DNA from: Streptosporangiaceae bacterium NEAU-GS5
GTDB lineage: Bacteria > Actinomycetota > Actinomycetes > Streptosporangiales > Streptosporangiaceae
Reading direction: 5' to 3'
NCBI GenBank assembly: GCA_017592665.1
Contig: JAGFNW010000015.1
Location: 62,001 to 126,000, forward strand
DNA: 64,000 bases
This document shows positions 41,716 through 51,743 of this stretch, one piece after another. Each line of letters starts with the position of its first letter. The first letter of the stretch is position 1. The notes beneath the pieces are model-generated. The model did not search any database, was not told where the DNA came from, and was given only the letters and a program-made list of their open reading frames with translations. A program made the translations under genes and the position numbers.

Positions 41716-42673
41716 CGCGTTGCGCGCCCGCCTCGGCGACCGGCGGCTGGCCCTGTGGGCGGAAGGCCACGTGTTGCATGTGGCATACCGTGGACCCGCG
41801 GAAAACCCGCAGGTCGTCGGCGTGGACGTACAGCTGTCGCGGGTGGACGGCGACCTGTGGGCAGGGCAGATGACAATCGAACGCCTCGACGAGGCCGTGT
41901 TCCAGATCTTCGAGCCGACCGAACGCGGCGAGCTGATCACGAGAGATCACGTCCACGTGTGGCGCGGGCCGCTGGCCCCGCCAGAGCTACCGTACGTGCA
42001 CGTGGTGCCGGCCGACCACCGGCTGCCGTTCCTCGGCGGCGAGCGTGGCGTGCACGTCTATCGCCCGGCCGGGATCGACGGCCCGCTGCCCGCCGTGTGC
42101 ATGGCCGACGGAGAGGCGCTCCAGGGGTTCGCCGGCCTGGTCGAGTCCATGATCCGGGCTCGCGACCTGCCGCCGGTGATCCTCGTCGGCGTCGAGAGCG
42201 GCGACAACGACGAACGCGCCCGCGAATACCTCCCGCTCGACGACCCGGAGCGCTTCACGGCCCATCTCGGGTTCGTGGTGGACCAGGTGATCCCGTGGGC
42301 GCGGGACACCGTCCAGGCGTCGGGCGTGTGGCTCGCCGCCGGCTTCTCCAACGGCGCGGTCTGGGCGCTCAACGCCGCGCAGCGCCGTCCGGACGTCTTC
42401 CGCGGCGTGGTGGCGCTCAGCCCCGGCATTCCGCCGGAGCTGTGCGCGCCGCAGACAGCGAGCGCGCCGCACTACATCGCGGCCGGGACGCAGGAGCGCG
42501 GCTTTCGCCGCGCGGCCGCCAAATGGGCCAAGACCCTCGACGAACGTGGCGCGGCCGTGCAGCATCGCGAGTGGATCGGCGGGCACGACGAATACTGGTG
42601 GCGGCAGCACCTGCCCGCCGGACTTCGGTTCGTGCTCAAGGCTGAAAGCGGTAGCCCATCCCCGGCTCCGTGA
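41699..42673 (+). CDS. enterochelin-esterase-like hydrolase (esterase D family)
   Basis: The 324-residue product starts at GTG 41699 behind GGAGGGG within the 3' end of the preceding gene. The N-terminal 90 residues resemble the Ig-like domain of Fes-type esterases. The alpha/beta-hydrolase part contains LVGVESGDNDERAREYLP, typical of the esterase D/IroE group, nucleophile Ser in AAGFSNGAVWAL, and the catalytic His in GGHDEYWWRQHLP. Relatives hydrolyse siderophore lactones or formylglutathione-like esters; the real substrate is unknown. The last 38 bases overlap the convergent response regulator gene. Confidence 0.8.
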   Translation: MPRDPDALRARLGDRRLALWAEGHVLHVAYRGPAENPQVVGVDVQLSRVDGDLWAGQMTIERLDEAVFQIFEPTERGELITRDHVHVWRGPLAPPELPYVHVVPADHRLPFLGGERGVHVYRPAGIDGPLPAVCMADGEALQGFAGLVESMIRARDLPPVILVGVESGDNDERAREYLPLDDPERFTAHLGFVVDQVIPWARDTVQASGVWLAAGFSNGAVWALNAAQRRPDVFRGVVALSPGIPPELCAPQTASAPHYIAAGTQERGFRRAAAKWAKTLDERGAAVQHREWIGGHDEYWWRQHLPAGLRFVLKAESGSPSPAP

Positions 42674-43304
42674 TCAGGTGGACCGGGTGCGCCGGGTCGC
42701 GTTCGAGCTTGCGGCGCAGCTGGACCATGTATTGCCGCAGGTAGTTGGTCTCCTTGGAGTAGGCGGGCCCCCACACCTCGTGCAGCAGCTGCCGCTGGCT
42801 GATCAGCTTGCCGGGGTTGCGGGCCAGGATCTCCAGCAGGTGCCACTCGGTGGGGGTCAGCCGTACGCCCCCGGAGATCGTCTTGCCGGTCAGATCGACC
42901 ACGTGGTCGCCGACGCGCACCGACGGTTCGTCCCCATCGGGCACGGAGGTGCGCCGCGTGACGGCGCGGATCCTGGCCAGCAGTTCGTCGACGCCGAACG
43001 GCTTGGTGACGTAGTCGTCGGCGCCCGCGTCGAGCGCGTCGACCTTGTCGGCGCTGCCGGCCCGTCCCGAGAGCACGATGATCGGCACATGGGTCCAGCC
43101 GCGCAGGCCGTGGATCACGTCGACGCCGTCCATGTCGGGCAGGCCGAGGTCGAGCACGACCAGGTCGGGATGCCAGTCGGCGGCCTGCCGCAACGCGGCC
43201 GCGCCGTCTTCGGCCACCGCCACGGCGTAGTGCCGGGCGGCCAGGTTGATCCGGAGCGCGCGCAGGATCTGCGGCTCGTCGTCCACCACGAGAATCCTGG
43301 TCAT
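42636..43304 (-). CDS. KdpE-like OmpR-family response regulator (paralogue of KdpE)
   Basis: The 222-residue product has a receiver domain beginning TRILVVDDEPQILRALR with acidic pair and phospho-acceptor Asp52 in LVVLDLGLPDMDG, Lys in YVTKPF, and a C-terminal OmpR-type winged helix (LTPTEWHLLEIL ... YMVQLRRKLE ... EPGMGYRF). It closely resembles the second regulator at 51075-51743, so both are KdpE-type. ATG 43304 overlaps the stop of the upstream kinase gene (ATGA), a translationally coupled pair. The 3' end overlaps the convergent esterase gene. Confidence 0.9.
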   Translation of the reverse strand: MTRILVVDDEPQILRALRINLAARHYAVAVAEDGAAALRQAADWHPDLVVLDLGLPDMDGVDVIHGLRGWTHVPIIVLSGRAGSADKVDALDAGADDYVTKPFGVDELLARIRAVTRRTSVPDGDEPSVRVGDHVVDLTGKTISGGVRLTPTEWHLLEILARNPGKLISQRQLLHEVWGPAYSKETNYLRQYMVQLRRKLERDPAHPVHLITEPGMGYRFQP

Positions 43305-44749
43305 CGCCCCTCCCGTCCCTCCGACCCGACCCCCCGCTCCGGCAAAGTCAGCACCATCGTGAGGCCGCCGCCGGGAGTCTCCTCGGGGACGAGCGTCCCG
43401 GCCATGGCCTCGGCCAGGCCGCGCGACAGCGCGAGGCCCAGCCCCACACCGGTGTGGTTGTCCCGGTCGCCGAGCCGCTGAAAGGGCAGGAACACCCGGT
43501 CGTACGCCTCGGCCGGGATCCCCTGCCCCCGGTCGACCACCCGGATCTCCACCCGCCCACCGACCACTCCGGCCGTGATCCACACCTTGCCGGGACTGTA
43601 GCGGACGGCGTTGGAGACGAGGTTGGCGAGGATGCGTTCGAGCAGCGCCGGATCGGCGACGACGTCGGGCAGAGTGTCCGGAAGCTCCTCGATCACGTCG
43701 TGGTCCTCGACAGCACGCGGCAGGATCTCGGTGAGCGCCACCGGCTGAAGCTTCAGGCCGAGCGTGCCGGCCTGCAGGCGGCTCATGTCGAGCAGGTTGG
43801 CGACCAGCCGGGCGAGCTTGGCCAGCGACTCGTCGGCCGTGGCCAGCAGCTCTCCGCGATCCTCGGGCGACCAGTCGATCTCTCCGCGCAGGCTCTCCAC
43901 GGCCGCCTTCGCCGAGGCCAGGGGCGTACGGAGATCATGGCTGACGGCCGCGAGCAGCGCCGTGCGCATCCGGTCGGCCTCCTCGAGAGGTCCGGCGCGC
44001 TCGGCCTCCTCGGCCAGCCGCCGCTGCCGCAGCGCGACCACCACCTGCGCCGCGAACGCCTCGACCACCGATCGGTCGGCGGCCTCGAGCGGCCGCCCAC
44101 GCAGCGCCACCACCAGCGAATCGTCGACCACGACCGTGTCGTCGGCGGCCTGCGGGCTGCTGAACGGCGGGCCGCCGGCCGTCGCGATGATCCGCCACTC
44201 GCCGCCGTCGCGCTCCAGCAGGGTGACCGACGTCAGGCCGAAGGCCTCGCGGAGCCGGCCGAGCAGGGTCGGCATCGCCGCCTCGCCCCGCAGCACGGCC
44301 CCGGCCAGCAAGGACAGCACCTCGGCGGCCGCGCCGGCCCGGGCCGCCTCCCTCGTACGGCGAGCGGCGAGGTCGACGATGGCGCTGACGGCCACCGCCA
44401 CGAGCACGAACGCGACCAGCCCGAGCACGTTCTGCGGCGCGCCGATGATCAGAGTGTGCAGCGGCGGCGTGAAGAACCAGTTGAGCAGCAGGAACCCGCC
44501 GACCGCCGCGGTGATCGCGGGCGGCGTGCCGCCGACCAGGGCCACCCCGACCACCAGCAGCAGGAACAGCAGGATCTGGCTGGACAGGCTGAGCGCCTCG
44601 CGGAACGGCCCGAGGATGGCGGCGAGCGCCGGCATGCCGAGGACGGCCATGCCCCATCCGGCCAGCCGGCGGCCACGCGGCAGGGCGGCGCTCTTCGGAA
44701 ACAGCGGGAGTGTCCCTATGATCCGCTCACGGGCTGTCACACGTGCCAC
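43301..44749 (-). CDS. KdpD-like histidine kinase lacking the KdpD sensor domain
   Basis: The 482-residue product begins, after about 28 residues, directly with the DUF4118 four-span membrane domain (LAGWGMAVLGMPALAA ... GFLLLNWFFTPP). A GAF-like domain, HisKA with phospho-His in AAVSHDLRTPLASAK, and HATPase with NLVSNAVRYSP and GVGLGLALSRGL follow. The N-terminal KdpD cytoplasmic domain with its Walker A and the USP domain, present in the 846-residue homologue at 51740-54280, are missing. It should therefore not respond to K+ or c-di-AMP in the same way. It is divergent from an APC-type permease, its probable target. The GTG start at 44749 lacks a good ribosome site. Confidence 0.88.
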   Translation of the reverse strand: MARVTARERIIGTLPLFPKSAALPRGRRLAGWGMAVLGMPALAAILGPFREALSLSSQILLFLLLVVGVALVGGTPPAITAAVGGFLLLNWFFTPPLHTLIIGAPQNVLGLVAFVLVAVAVSAIVDLAARRTREAARAGAAAEVLSLLAGAVLRGEAAMPTLLGRLREAFGLTSVTLLERDGGEWRIIATAGGPPFSSPQAADDTVVVDDSLVVALRGRPLEAADRSVVEAFAAQVVVALRQRRLAEEAERAGPLEEADRMRTALLAAVSHDLRTPLASAKAAVESLRGEIDWSPEDRGELLATADESLAKLARLVANLLDMSRLQAGTLGLKLQPVALTEILPRAVEDHDVIEELPDTLPDVVADPALLERILANLVSNAVRYSPGKVWITAGVVGGRVEIRVVDRGQGIPAEAYDRVFLPFQRLGDRDNHTGVGLGLALSRGLAEAMAGTLVPEETPGGGLTMVLTLPERGVGSEGREGR

Positions 44750-44765
44750 GTTACGCCGGGCGATT

Positions 44766-44788
44766 TCCTGACGGACCTTGATGCGTTC
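44766..44788 (+). promoter_or_regulatory. candidate KdpE-type box in front of the APC permease
   Basis: The plus strand reads TCCTGACGGAC-N2-TGATGCGTTC, 71 bases before the permease start and 17 before the kinase start. Nearly the same arrangement (TCTTGACGCAC-N3-TGACGCGTTC) occurs on the minus strand at 59106-59129 ahead of the kdp operon, so both may bind a KdpE-type regulator. Confidence 0.5.
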
Positions 44789-44859
44789 TTGACGAGCGAG
44801 AAGAGCCTGGCCCCATCCCCTCCCGGGTAACTTTTAGGCGATTTGATCGGGGAGGCAGG

Positions 44860-46767
44860 GTGGCCCAGTCGACCGTGACCAGAGAGCGATCGCTGCGCGG
44901 CTGGCTGCTCGAGGGCCTCGCCACCGATCAGCACCAACTCGACCACGGCCCGCACCGCAAGCACCTGTGGTGGCAGGTCATGTGCCTCACTGGTGTGGAC
45001 TATTTCTCCACGCTGGGTTACCAGCCGGGCATCGCGGCGCTCGCCGCCGGGGCGCTGTCCCCGGTCGCCACGCTCTTCCTGGTGATGCTCACCCTGCTCG
45101 GGGCGCTTCCGGTCTACCGCAGGGTGGCCTCGGAGAGCCCGTACGGCCAGGGCTCGATCGCCATGCTGGAGAAGCTGCTCCCAATGTGGTGGGGCAAGCT
45201 GTTCGTGCTGGCGCTGCTGGGGTTCGCGGCCACCGACTTCGTGATCACGATGACGCTGTCGGCGGCCGACGCGACCGCGCACATCCTGGAGAACCCGTTC
45301 GTTCCCGGCTTCCTCAGCGGCCAGCAGGTGGCGGTCACGCTGGTGCTGCTGGCCCTGCTCGGCGCGGTGTTCCTGCTGGGGTTCACCGAGGCCATCGGCA
45401 TCGCCGTGGTCCTCGTCTTCGTTTATCTCTGCCTCAACGCCGTGGTCGTGGCGGTGGCCATGGAGCACGTGCTGGTCAATCCGGGCCAGATCGCCGACTG
45501 GCGGCACCTGCTCACCGTGGACTACAGCAGCCCGCTCGCGATGATCGGGCTCTCCTTGCTGGTCATGCCGAAACTTGCCCTGGGCCTGTCCGGCTTCGAG
45601 ACGGGCGTCGCGGTGATGCCGCTGGTCAAGGGCGACCTCACGGAGCGGATCGCGGGCGCCAAGCGGCTGCTGACCACGGCCGCCCTGATCATGAGCGTGT
45701 TCCTCATCGCGAGCAGCTTCGTCACCACGATCCTGATCCCGGCCAAGGAGTTCGAGCCGGGCGGGAAGGCCGCCGGGCGCGCCCTGGCCTACCTGGCGCA
45801 CGGCTTCCTCGGCGACTGGTTCGGCACGCTCTACGACGTCAGCACGATCGCCATCCTCTGGTTCGCGGGCGCGTCCGCCATGGCCGGCCTGCTCAATCTG
45901 GTCCCCCGCTACCTGCCCCGCTACGGCATGGCCCCCGACTGGACCCGGGCCGCCCGGCCGCTGGTGCTGGTCTTCAGCGTGATCTCGTTCGCCATCACGG
46001 TCATCTTCGACGCCGACGTCGACGCCCAGGGCGGCGCGTACGCCACGGGGGTGCTCGTCCTGATCGTCTCGGCGAGCGTGGCCGTGACGCTGGCCGCCCA
46101 CCGCGCCCGCCAGCGCGCGCTGACCGCCGCCTTCACCCTCGTCGACCTCATCCTCGCCTACACCTTGGTCGCGAACGTCTTCGAGCGGCCGGAAGGCGTG
46201 AAGATCGCGTCATTCTTCATCTTCACGATCATCGTGCTCTCGGTGATCTCACGGGCCACCCGCTCCACCGAGCTCCGGGTGACCCGGGTGCACGTCGACC
46301 AGCAGGTCGACGGGTGGCTGCGCAACGAGTGCTCGGCCGAGATCCACCTCATCGCCAACGAGCCGCACCGGCGTGACCAGCGCGAATACCACGACAAGCT
46401 GCGCGAGGCCTGGCTCACCCACCGGTTGCGCAGCTCGGAGCCGGTCATGTTCGTCGAGGTGACGGTGCCCGACGCGTCCGAGTTCGAGACGGAGATCACT
46501 GTCAAGGGCGAGGAGCGCTACGGCCACCGCGTCCTGCGAATCGAGAGCTCGGCCGTCCCCAACGCGCTCGCCGCGCTGCTGCTGTACATCCGCGAGCGCA
46601 CCGGGCAGGTGCCGCACATCTACTTCCACTGGGCCGAGGGCAATCCGATCGTCGCCATGCTGAAGTACCTGGTCTTCGGCGGGGGCGACGTCCCGCCGCT
46701 CACCCGCGAGGTGCTCCGGCAGGCCGAGCCCGACGTCGACCGGCGTCCTCGGGTCCACGTGGGCTGA
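44860..46767 (+). CDS. APC-superfamily permease, probable potassium transporter
   Basis: The 635-residue product has about 12 membrane spans followed by a soluble C-terminal domain of about 170 residues (from [18 protein letters not shown]). The first span region, [19 protein letters not shown], carries the broken-helix glycine pattern of the APC fold. It resembles proteins annotated as amino-acid transporters, but the layout (APC core plus a cytosolic tail, next to KdpDE-like genes) recalls K+ importers such as KimA and Kup. Position divergent from a KdpD-like kinase, with a box shared with the kdp operon, supports K+ transport; that is an inference. GTG 44860 follows GGGGAGG. I saw no ydaO/c-di-AMP riboswitch upstream. 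Confidence 0.75.
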   Translation: MAQSTVTRERSLRGWLLEGLATDQHQLDHGPHRKHLWWQVMCLTGVDYFSTLGYQPGIAALAAGALSPVATLFLVMLTLLGALPVYRRVASESPYGQGSIAMLEKLLPMWWGKLFVLALLGFAATDFVITMTLSAADATAHILENPFVPGFLSGQQVAVTLVLLALLGAVFLLGFTEAIGIAVVLVFVYLCLNAVVVAVAMEHVLVNPGQIADWRHLLTVDYSSPLAMIGLSLLVMPKLALGLSGFETGVAVMPLVKGDLTERIAGAKRLLTTAALIMSVFLIASSFVTTILIPAKEFEPGGKAAGRALAYLAHGFLGDWFGTLYDVSTIAILWFAGASAMAGLLNLVPRYLPRYGMAPDWTRAARPLVLVFSVISFAITVIFDADVDAQGGAYATGVLVLIVSASVAVTLAAHRARQRALTAAFTLVDLILAYTLVANVFERPEGVKIASFFIFTIIVLSVISRATRSTELRVTRVHVDQQVDGWLRNECSAEIHLIANEPHRRDQREYHDKLREAWLTHRLRSSEPVMFVEVTVPDASEFETEITVKGEERYGHRVLRIESSAVPNALAALLLYIRERTGQVPHIYFHWAEGNPIVAMLKYLVFGGGDVPPLTREVLRQAEPDVDRRPRVHVG

Positions 46768-46865
46768 CGCCGTCAACATCGCGTCCGGATCCCGCGGCCT
46801 GCCCGTCGGGATCCCGTATCGAACCCGCTCATCGGGCTGCCGCAGGCCTAGCGTCACGGACGTAC

Positions 46866-47150
46866 ATGTTTCTCCCCTGGAGGACAAGGATATCTGACAA
46901 GGCGCTGTTCGTCCCAGTACGCGATGCGGGCTTCGGCCTGTCGCTCCGCCTGTTCCGCACGGCGGGCGGCGAGCGTACGGCGGTGGCGTTCACCTCCCCC
47001 GTTCGCCTGGCCACGGTGCTCGGGACCGGCCAGAAATGGGTCCGGCTCGGCGAGCCGGCGCTCCGCCGCCTGATCGAGGATCTCGACGTGGCCGGCGTCG
47101 TCACCGACCCCGCCGGGGTCATGACGCGGGAAGCCGGGAGGGCCGCGTGA
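46866..47150 (+). CDS. small SAV_915-like protein
   Basis: About 94 residues from ATG 46866. The core KALFVPVRDAGFGLSLRLF ... ERTAVAFTSPVRLATVLG ... WVRLGEPALRRLIEDL fits small actinomycete proteins of the SAV_915 type, of unknown function, often encoded beside a diaminopimelate-decarboxylase-like gene, as here. ATG 46866 has no ribosome site, but a strong GGAGG at 46879-46883 lies six bases before an in-frame ATA at 46890, which would remove the poorly conserved first eight residues. Its TGA overlaps the next start (TGATG). Confidence 0.6.
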   Translation: MFLPWRTRISDKALFVPVRDAGFGLSLRLFRTAGGERTAVAFTSPVRLATVLGTGQKWVRLGEPALRRLIEDLDVAGVVTDPAGVMTREAGRAA

Positions 47151-48010
47151 TGTGCGTGCTGCGCAGAGACCTCTCCGGCGAGCCCTCGGCCACCCGGCGC
47201 TCGCCCTGGCCGGCGACCGCGCGATTCCACGCCGACGGCGGCGCGTCCGTGGGCGGCGTGCCGCTCGCGGAGCTGGCCCGGCGCTTCGGCACGCCCGCGT
47301 ACGTCGTCGACGAGGCCGACAGCCGCGTCGTGGTCGACAACCTCGGAGAGATCGCCCGGCTGGCCTCGATGGTCCCCTTCGGGCATCGGCAGAAGGTCCT
47401 GCTGCGCGTCGTCCCCTCGGTCGAGGCCGGCGAGCACGAGGCGATCCGGACCGGTGGCGAGGACCGGCAGTTCGGCCTGTCGATCGCGTCCGGCGACGCG
47501 GCGGCCGCCGTGATCCGCGTGCTGCGGCAGCCGGAGCTGGAGCTGGTGGGGCTGCACTGCCACATCGGCTCGCAGATCCGCATGGCCGGGCCGTACGAGC
47601 AGGCGGCCCGCGTGATGGTGGACGACCTGGCCTGGATCCGCGAGACGGCCGGCGTGGAGCTGCCCGAGCTCAACCTGGGCGGCGGGCACGGGATCGCCTA
47701 CCTGGAGACCGACGACGCCCTCGACCCGCTCACGCTCGCCACCGCGATCACCGGGGCCGTCAAGGAGCGCTGCGCGGAGCTGGGTCTGGCCGTCCCCCGG
47801 CTGGCCGTGGAGCCGGGCCGGGCCATCAGCGGCCCCGCCGGGCTCACCCTCTACCGGGTGATCAGCGTCAAGCACCACGCGAACGGGACCTTCGTGGCCG
47901 TGGACGGAGGCATGGCCGACAACCCGCGGCCCGCCCTCTACGGCGCCCGCTACACGCTCGCGCTGGTCGGGCACCCCGCCTCGGCACTCCCGCGACCGGT
48001 CGGCCTCTAA
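47150..48010 (+). pseudogene. degenerate diaminopimelate decarboxylase (lysA-like), internal deletion and 3' truncation
   Basis: The open frame (286 residues) aligns by eye to LysA: FGTPAYVVDEADSR at the start, VVVDNLGEIARLA, RVVPSVEAGEHEAIRTGGEDRQFGLS, GLHCHIGSQI, LNLGGGHGIAY, VEPGRAISGPAG and VDGGMADNPRPALYGARY. The roughly 80-residue segment between DEADSR and VVVDNL, which in LysA contains the PLP-binding Lys (A-x-K), is missing. The protein also stops about 100 residues early, losing the C-terminal barrel and the Cys/Tyr active-site part. It cannot be an active decarboxylase; it is a pseudogene or a repurposed PLP-less fragment. It is coupled to the SAV_915-like gene. Confidence 0.8.
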
Positions 48011-48016
48011 AACTGA

Positions 48017-48038
48017 AATGACAGATATTTCTGTTATT
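48017..48038. promoter_or_regulatory. operator before the MarR/ABC operon
   Basis: AATGACAGA (48017-48025) and TCTGTTATT (48030-48038) form nine-base arms with one mismatch around TATT. It ends eight bases before the MarR start codon and overlaps a TATTAT hexamer at 48035-48040, so binding would block transcription directly. Confidence 0.7.
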
Positions 48039-48046
48039 ATCGTCGC

Positions 48047-48565
48047 ATGCCAAGGGATGAGGAGCTGCTGTTCGCGGATCACGCGGGCCGGTTCTACGCG
48101 CACGAGCACGGCATTCCGCCGATGGCGGGCCGCCTGCTCGGCTACCTGATGATCTGCGACCCGCCGTACCAGACGATCGACGAGCTCGCCGAGGCGCTGA
48201 TGGCCAGCCGCAGCGCCATCACCGGCGCCGTCAAGCTCCTGGAGACGTATGAGCTCGTCGCGCGCACGCGGAAGGCCGGCGAGCGGGTGGATCGGGTCAA
48301 CGCCCGGCACGACGCGCTGGAACCGCGCAACTTCGACTCCCGGCTGTTCGAGAAGCAGGCCGCCCTGTTCCGGGAGGGGCTGGCGCTGCTGAAGGACGCG
48401 CCGCCGGCCCGTCGCGCGCCGCTGGAAGAGCTCATCGCGCTGGCCGAGTTCCTCGGCGAGCGACTGCCTCACGTGCTGGCCGAATGGCGCATGCGCCGCG
48501 ACGAGCTTCGCGCGTCGGGCCGCATCGTCACCCCCCATTCCGGTGCCGACGATGACAGAGGGTGA
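48047..48565 (+). CDS. MarR/GbsR-type transcriptional regulator
   Basis: The 172-residue product has a winged helix with GRLLGYLMICDPPYQTIDELAEALMASRSAITGAVKLLE, matching GbsR/MarR-like regulators of ABC exporters, followed by a long helical region used for dimer formation. ATG 48047 lies directly after the palindromic operator. It precedes and overlaps the region of the ABC-exporter start, so it probably autoregulates an operon with the exporter in response to the exported drug. Confidence 0.85.
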   Translation: MPRDEELLFADHAGRFYAHEHGIPPMAGRLLGYLMICDPPYQTIDELAEALMASRSAITGAVKLLETYELVARTRKAGERVDRVNARHDALEPRNFDSRLFEKQAALFREGLALLKDAPPARRAPLEELIALAEFLGERLPHVLAEWRMRRDELRASGRIVTPHSGADDDRG

Positions 48566-48569
48566 CACT

Positions 48570-49579
<1,010 letters not shown>

Positions 49580-49583
<4 letters not shown>

Positions 49584-50350
49584 CCGCGCTGACCCTGACG
49601 CTCAACGACTCGTCGGTGATGCTGCGGCGCGTCCTGCGCCACACCACCCGCAACCCGGCCACGCTGATCATGTCGGTGCTGTTGCCGGCCATCCTGCTGC
49701 TCCTGCTCGACTTCGGCTTCGGCGGGGCGATCCGGATCCCCGGCGGCGACTACATCGACTACCTGGTCCCCGGGATCGTGCTGATGGGCGCCGGCTACTC
49801 GGTGAGCGCGACCGCGGTCGCGGTCGCGACCGACATCTCCGAGGGCATCATCGACCGGTTCCGCACCATGGCCATCTCCCGTACGGCCGTGCTGACCGGG
49901 CATGTGGTCGGCAGCCTGCTGCGCGGGCTGATCGGCACGGCGCTCGTGATGCTGATCGCGGTCGCCGTCGGATTCCGGCCGACGGCCGATCCGCTGCGCT
50001 GGCTCGGCGTGCTCGGGCTGACGGCGCTGATGCTGTTCGCCATCGCCTGGGTGGCCGCGGCGATCGGCCTGGCCACCGGCACCCCGGCCGGGGCGGCCGG
50101 CTTTGCCGGGCTTTTCCAGATCCTTCCGTTCTTGTCCGGCGCCTTCGTGCCGACGGAGACCATGCCGGGCTGGCTTCAGGCGTTCACGGCCAACCAGCCC
50201 ATGACGCCGATCGCGTCCACCCTGCGCGCCCTGCTGGCCGGCGAGTCCCCCGGTGACACGGCCTGGGTCGCGGTCGCCTGGTGCTGCGCCGCGGCACTGC
50301 TCGGCTACCTCGGCGCCCGCCGCGCCTACGACCGGCGCGCGTCCCGCTGA
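49580..50350 (+). CDS. DrrB-type ABC-2 exporter permease
   Basis: The 256-residue product has six membrane spans and the ABC-2 domain sequence DRFRTMAISRTAVLTGHVVGS, typical of DrrB permeases, plus LPFLSGAFVPTETMPGWLQAF, the conserved end of the family. ATG 49580 overlaps the stop of the ATPase gene by four bases, so the two proteins are made together and form the exporter in the cytoplasmic membrane. Confidence 0.92.
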
Positions 50351-50381
50351 GAAACGGGAGCCACGCGCTGAGAACGCACTA

Positions 50382-50427
50382 GGGCGCGGCCCGCGTGCAG
50401 GTTCCCGCCTGACATGCGGCCGCGCCC
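50382..50427 (+). terminator. terminator-like inverted repeat after the ABC operon
   Basis: GGGCGCGGCC (50382-50391) pairs with GGCCGCGCCC (50418-50427) across a 26-base loop, 31 bases after the permease stop. The loop is long, so this is only a moderate candidate. Confidence 0.45.
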
Positions 50428-50472
50428 AAGCCCAGCAGCAGCGCGGATGTCGAGTCTCACACCACCACCCTG

Positions 50473-50491
50473 GTAGTCACAATTTGACTAC
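50473..50491. promoter_or_regulatory. PadR-type operator GTAGTCA-N5-TGACTAC
   Basis: Perfect seven-base arms around CAATT, 36 bases upstream of the PadR start codon. Position and AT-rich centre fit autoregulation by the PadR protein. Confidence 0.65.
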
Positions 50492-50527
50492 TGACCCGGC
50501 CGGATTGCAAGGTTCTAGGCTGACCAG

Positions 50528-51064
50528 GTGGAACTTCCGGCGCTGTCGCTCAATGAGTGGCTGGTGCTCGCCCTGATCGCGGAAGAGCCCACGCACGGCT
50601 TCGCCATCGCCCGGCTCACCTCGGCCGCCGGGCCGCTCGGGACCATCTGGCAGATCCCCAAGCCGCTCGTCTACCGGGCCATCGGCCGGCTGGCCGAGCT
50701 CGGGCTGATCCGGCACGAGGCCATCGAGCCGAGCACGACTGGGCCCCAGCGGGCGCTCGTCGCGGCGACCGACACGGGACGGGCCGCGATGGCCGCCTGG
50801 CTGGTGACGCCGGTCGAGCACATCCGCGACGTCCGCTCGGAGCTGCTGCTCAAGCTGGCGTTACTCGATCGGGCCGGCCTCGACCCGGGCCCGCTCATCG
50901 AAGCCCAGCGCGCCCGGATCGACCCACTCATCGCCGCCCTGCGCCAACGCCACGAGAAGGCCACTGGTTTCGACCGTACGCTCACAGCCTGGCGCCACGA
51001 GTCGGCCCAAACCGTCCTCCGCTTCCTGACAATCCTGCAAACCCCCCCGGCCCCCAGCCCGTGA
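50528..51064 (+). CDS. PadR-family transcriptional regulator
   Basis: The 178-residue product begins MELPALSLNEWLVLALIAEEPTHGFAI, the PadR N-terminal helix, with IWQIPKPLVYRAIGRLAELGLI as the recognition helix and wing. The C-terminal helical domain (about 95-178) mediates dimerisation. GTG 50528 has only a weak ribosome site. It lies after the ABC exporter operon on the same strand and could control that exporter or itself through the palindrome upstream. It is convergent with kdpE, ten bases away. Confidence 0.88.
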   Translation: MELPALSLNEWLVLALIAEEPTHGFAIARLTSAAGPLGTIWQIPKPLVYRAIGRLAELGLIRHEAIEPSTTGPQRALVAATDTGRAAMAAWLVTPVEHIRDVRSELLLKLALLDRAGLDPGPLIEAQRARIDPLIAALRQRHEKATGFDRTLTAWRHESAQTVLRFLTILQTPPAPSP

Positions 51065-51074
51065 TCGTGGAGGG

Positions 51075-51743
51075 TCAGGGGGAGAAGCGGTAGCCCATGC
51101 CGGGTTCGGTCAGGAGGTGGGTGGGGCGGGCGGGGTCGCGTTCGAGTTTCTTGCGGAGTTGGGCCATGTATTGGCGCAGGTAGTGGGTCTCTCGGTAGTG
51201 GTTGGCGCCCCAGACCTCGGTCAGCATCCGGCGCTGGCTGATGAGCCTTCCGGGGTTGCGCAGCAGCAGTTCGAGCATGTGCCACTCGGTGGGCGTGAGC
51301 CGTACGCCGCCGGAGACGGTCTTGTTGGTCAGGTCGACCACGTGGTCGCCGACCTGCACGTGGGCGAGTTCGGTCTCGTGGACGGCCGTGCGCCGGGCGA
51401 CCGCCCTGATCCGGGCCAGCAGCTCATCGATGTGGAACGGCTTGGTGACGTAGTCGTCGGCGCCCGCGTCGAGCGCGTCCACCTTGTCGTCGTTGGTGAC
51501 CCGGCCGGACAGCACGATGATCGGCACCTCGGTCCAGCCGCGCAGGCCGTGGATCACGTCGACGCCGTCGATGTCGGGCAGCCCGAGGTCGAGCAGGACG
51601 AGGTCGGGCCGGAAGTCGGCGGCCTCGCGGAGCGCCGACCCGCCGTCCGGCACGACGGCCACCTCGTAGTGCCGGGCGGCCAGGTTGATCCGCAGCGCCC
51701 GGAGGATCTGGGGCTCGTCGTCGACGACCAGGATGCGGGTCAT
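51075..51743 (-). CDS. kdpE: KdpE response regulator
   Basis: The 222-residue OmpR-type regulator has receiver motifs TRILVVDDEPQI, phospho-acceptor Asp52 in LVLLDLGLPDIDG, YVTKPF, and a C-terminal winged helix ending HLLTEPGMGYRF. It is the last gene of the kdp operon, its ATG overlapping the kdpD stop (ATGA). With KdpD it activates kdp transcription when K+ is limiting. It is very similar to the regulator at 42636-43304, which raises the possibility of cross-talk. Confidence 0.95.
   Translation of the reverse strand: MTRILVVDDEPQILRALRINLAARHYEVAVVPDGGSALREAADFRPDLVLLDLGLPDIDGVDVIHGLRGWTEVPIIVLSGRVTNDDKVDALDAGADDYVTKPFHIDELLARIRAVARRTAVHETELAHVQVGDHVVDLTNKTVSGGVRLTPTEWHMLELLLRNPGRLISQRRMLTEVWGANHYRETHYLRQYMAQLRKKLERDPARPTHLLTEPGMGYRFSP

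Noticed and set aside
44750-44859. Possible ydaO/c-di-AMP riboswitch before the APC permease
   Set aside because: The 110-base leader has none of the conserved elements and is too short for that riboswitch.
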